From NCBI RefSeq assembly GCF_009915765.1, contig NZ_JAABLQ010000001.1, positions 1,116,001 to 1,180,000 of the forward strand: a DNA stretch of 64,000 bases, given 5' to 3'. The translations under genes and the position numbers were made by a program. How positions within the stretch are numbered: the first letter of the stretch is position 1; each line of letters begins with the position of its first letter. The notes beneath the pieces were generated by a model. The model did not search any database. It was not told where the DNA came from and saw nothing but the letters and a program-made list of their open reading frames with translations. Below are positions 61,718 to 64,000 of the stretch, piece after piece. The stretch comes from Pannonibacter sp. XCT-53 (lineage in GTDB: Bacteria; Pseudomonadota; Alphaproteobacteria; Rhizobiales; Stappiaceae).

Positions 61718-63223
61718 TCACCGCATCTCGACCAGGCGCGGCGGCTTGCGGAACTCCACATCCTCCGACAGGTCGGTGAGCGGGGTCGGATAGTCGCCGG
61801 TGAAGCAGTGGTCGGTGAACTGCGGATCGGTGTTGTCGCGGCCCTCGTAGCCCATGGCCTTGTAGATCCCCTCGATGGAGAGGAAGGCGAGGCTGTCGGC
61901 GCCGATGAAGGCCCGCATCTCTTCCAGGTTGTAACGGGCGGCGAGCAGCTTCTCGCGCACGGGGGTGTCGATGCCGTAATAGTCGGAATAGCGGATCGGG
62001 GGGCTGGCGAGGCGGAAATGCACCTCGCGCGCGCCGGCATCGCGGATCATCTGGACGATCTTCAAGGAGGTCGTGCCGCGCACCAGACTGTCGTCGATCA
62101 GCACCACGCGCTTGCCCTCGATCTGGGCGCGGTTGGCCGAGTGCTTGAGCTTGACGCCGAGGGTGCGGATCGACTGGGTCGGCTCGATGAAGGTGCGGCC
62201 GACATAGTGGTTGCGGATGATGCCGAGCTCGAAGGGCACGCCCGACTGCTGGCTGTAGCCGATGGCGGCGGGAACGCCGCTGTCGGGCACCGGAACCACC
62301 ACATCCGCATCGACATGGCTTTCCATGGCGAGCTGGGCGCCCATCTGGCGGCGCACGTCATAGACCGAGCGGCCGCCCACGACCGAATCCGGCCGGGCGA
62401 AGTAGACATACTCGAAGATGCAGGGGCGGGCCTTGCGGCGGCCGAAGGGGAAGTAGCTCTCGATGCCACCCGAGGTGCAGACGATGACCTCGCCATTCTC
62501 GATCTCGCGGATGAACTTGGCCCCGATGATGTCGAGGGCGCAGGTCTCGGAGGCGAGGATCGGGGCGCCGTTCAGGTCGCCGAGGACCAGCGGGCGGATG
62601 CCGAGCGGATCGCGGGCGCCGATCAGCTTCTTGCGCGTGAGGGCGACCAGCGAGTAGGCGCCTTCCATCTGCTGGATCGCCTCGATGAAGCGGTCGACGA
62701 TCTTGGGCTGGCGGCTGCGGGCCACGAGCTGCAGCACCACCTCGGAATCGGACGTGGACTGGCAGATGGCCCCGTCCCGGATGAGCTGGCGCCGCAACGT
62801 CAGGCCATTGGTGAAGTTGCCGTTGTGGCAGATGGCGAAGCCGCCGCCGTCGAGCTCGGCAAACAGCGGCTGGACGTTGCGCAGGGCCGGTTCACCGGTG
62901 GTCGAGTAGCGCACATGGCCGACGGCGGCGGAGCCGGCGAGGCGGCTGATCGTCTCGGCGCTGGAGAAATGGTCGCCAACGAGACCCAGATGACGCTCGG
63001 AGCGGAACTGGTCGTTGTCGTCGTAGGTCACGATCCCGGCGGCTTCCTGGCCACGGTGCTGCAGGGCGTGGAGCCCGAGCGCGGTCAGGGCTGCGGCATC
63101 CTCGTGCCCCAGAACGCCGAACACGCCGCACTCTTCGCGCAGCGTGTCGCCGTACAGGTCGTCGTCAGGCAGCCCGGTCGCGGGGTGCGCGGACTGCAGC
63201 GGATGATGGGTCGTTCCGGTCAT
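61718..63223 (-). CDS. purF: Amidophosphoribosyltransferase
   Basis: A 501-residue enzyme for the first step of purine synthesis, PRPP plus glutamine to phosphoribosylamine. A propeptide of about 30 residues precedes the nucleophilic cysteine in EECGVFGVLGHEDAAAL. The glutaminase block is GLHALQHRGQEAAGI and the PRPP loop VVLIDDSLVRGTTS. Only some of the cysteines that bind the 4Fe-4S cluster in Bacillus-type PurF remain (ETCALD, DHCFTGDYP); the SPPI block has no cysteine, so a cluster is doubtful. The ATG at 63223 follows GAGGAC. Downstream of cvpA. Confidence 0.95.
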   Translation of the reverse strand: MTGTTHHPLQSAHPATGLPDDDLYGDTLREECGVFGVLGHEDAAALTALGLHALQHRGQEAAGIVTYDDNDQFRSERHLGLVGDHFSSAETISRLAGSAAVGHVRYSTTGEPALRNVQPLFAELDGGGFAICHNGNFTNGLTLRRQLIRDGAICQSTSDSEVVLQLVARSRQPKIVDRFIEAIQQMEGAYSLVALTRKKLIGARDPLGIRPLVLGDLNGAPILASETCALDIIGAKFIREIENGEVIVCTSGGIESYFPFGRRKARPCIFEYVYFARPDSVVGGRSVYDVRRQMGAQLAMESHVDADVVVPVPDSGVPAAIGYSQQSGVPFELGIIRNHYVGRTFIEPTQSIRTLGVKLKHSANRAQIEGKRVVLIDDSLVRGTTSLKIVQMIRDAGAREVHFRLASPPIRYSDYYGIDTPVREKLLAARYNLEEMRAFIGADSLAFLSIEGIYKAMGYEGRDNTDPQFTDHCFTGDYPTPLTDLSEDVEFRKPPRLVEMR

Positions 63224-63272
63224 GGCGATGTCCTCGCTCTTCACGGGCCGGACGGGACCGGCCCAGCCTGGC

Positions 63273-63953
63273 TCAGTTTCCGGTGCCACCGGTGGTCAGT
63301 TGCTCGATGCCCCGGCGCTCGGCCGGCGAGTAGCCCGTGTTCTCGTCCGGTGCCGGCGTCGTTCCCGGCGCCGTTCCCGGTGCTGTTCCCTGCGTCTGGC
63401 CGGCCCCCGCGCCCGAGGTGGCGGCCGCCGGGGCCTGCCGGCTCGAGCGGATCCGGTCGAGGATCGCGGCCTCGGGATCTTCGGGCAGCGCCGCGATGAG
63501 CTGGTCGCCGACATGGACCAGCAGGTCACGCGACTTGGCCTGGGCCACCCAGTCCGGCTGGCGCTCTGCCGGCACGAACCAGTTGAAGAACAGCATGGCG
63601 ACGACGACCAGCAGCATGCCACGGGCCGCGCCAAAGACGAAGCCCAGCGTGCGGTCGAGCGCGCCGATCCGGCTGTCCAGCACGAAATCGGAAATGCGCA
63701 TCGTGATGTAGCTCACGATGATCAGGGTCAGCAGGAACACGCCGGCCACGGAGGCGCCAAGCGCCACGTACTCGTTGCTGATGTACTGGCGCGCAAAGGG
63801 CAGCACGTAGCCGTAGAGGAAATAGGCGCTGGCTGCGGCGGCAACCCAGGAGGCGATCGACAGCACCTCGCGCACGAAGCCGCGCACCATCGCCAGGACG
63901 GCGGACACCAGCATGATGACGAGAAGAATTCCGTCCAGAAGCGTGATCGGCAT
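63273..63953 (-). CDS. cvpA: CvpA-family membrane protein
   Basis: A 226-residue inner-membrane protein with four hydrophobic segments (LLDGILLVIMLVSAVLAMVRG, IASWVAAAASAYFLYGYVLPF, ASVAGVFLLTLIIVSYITMRI, MLLVVVAMLFFNWFVP). The MPITLLDGI start and VRGFVREVLSIASW are typical. The C-terminal 60 residues are Pro/Ala/Gly/Thr-rich and degenerate. CvpA neighbours purF in many bacteria and is linked to membrane integrity. ATG 63953 is preferred; ATG 63971 is an alternative. Confidence 0.9.
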   Translation of the reverse strand: MPITLLDGILLVIMLVSAVLAMVRGFVREVLSIASWVAAAASAYFLYGYVLPFARQYISNEYVALGASVAGVFLLTLIIVSYITMRISDFVLDSRIGALDRTLGFVFGAARGMLLVVVAMLFFNWFVPAERQPDWVAQAKSRDLLVHVGDQLIAALPEDPEAAILDRIRSSRQAPAAATSGAGAGQTQGTAPGTAPGTTPAPDENTGYSPAERRGIEQLTTGGTGN

Positions 63954-64000
63954 TGCTCGGTCTGTCCTCATGTCCCGCGCGGCGCACCGGACATAAGCCG

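Overview
The window is high-GC, densely coded chromosomal DNA. Gene content and order (guaB, an RsmB-type methyltransferase, bamB-der, purF-cvpA) and the protein sequences point to an alphaproteobacterium of the Hyphomicrobiales, perhaps Stappiaceae-like; the family-level guess is inference. No rRNA, integrase, transposase or CRISPR array was seen.

Layout. 1-9.2 kb: carbon-phosphorus lyase genes on the minus strand in two transcripts, phnFGHIJKLM and phnCD (phnD cut by the window edge). Each is preceded by a PHO-box-like repeat. A methyltransferase gene and a large inverted repeat separate them. PhnJ lacks most of the cysteines that hold the catalytic iron-sulfur cluster in the studied enzyme. 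9.4-14.7 kb: alcohol dehydrogenase, adenine deaminase, and a glycosyltransferase/flippase pair. 14.8-18.2 kb: a periplasmic copper cassette (DUF2946-like, MbnP, MbnH, PCuAC-like). 18.3-27.4 kb: a divergent autoinducer-2 locus, lsrRKG against lsrACDB plus a stand-alone class II aldolase; lsrF is not present.

27.7-36.2 kb: a complete type I Zorya anti-phage system (zorA, zorB, zorC, zorD) in overlapping minus-strand genes, with a fifth, closely coupled gene encoding an ASCH-domain protein. A 24-codon scrap resembling the start of hsdR lies just beyond that gene, so the site may have held another defence system. A tRNA-Gln gene lies on the other side. 37-49.9 kb: housekeeping genes (a Ppx/GppA phosphatase with a huge repetitive N-terminal extension, rlmE, guaB, an rRNA methyltransferase, a TPR protein, marR, guaA, hxlR and its divergent oxidoreductase).

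49.9-52.7 kb: a DUF3857-type gene appears to be broken by an AT-richer insert of about 1.5 kb with two unrecognised genes. 53-64 kb: ABC exporter, PilZ protein, NnrU protein, a YfgM-like protein with bamB and der, an inositol-monophosphatase family gene, and a minus-strand cvpA-purF-SDR cluster. Short GC-rich tandem repeats (6-16 bp units) recur through the window, both between genes and inside lsrC and the ppx extension.
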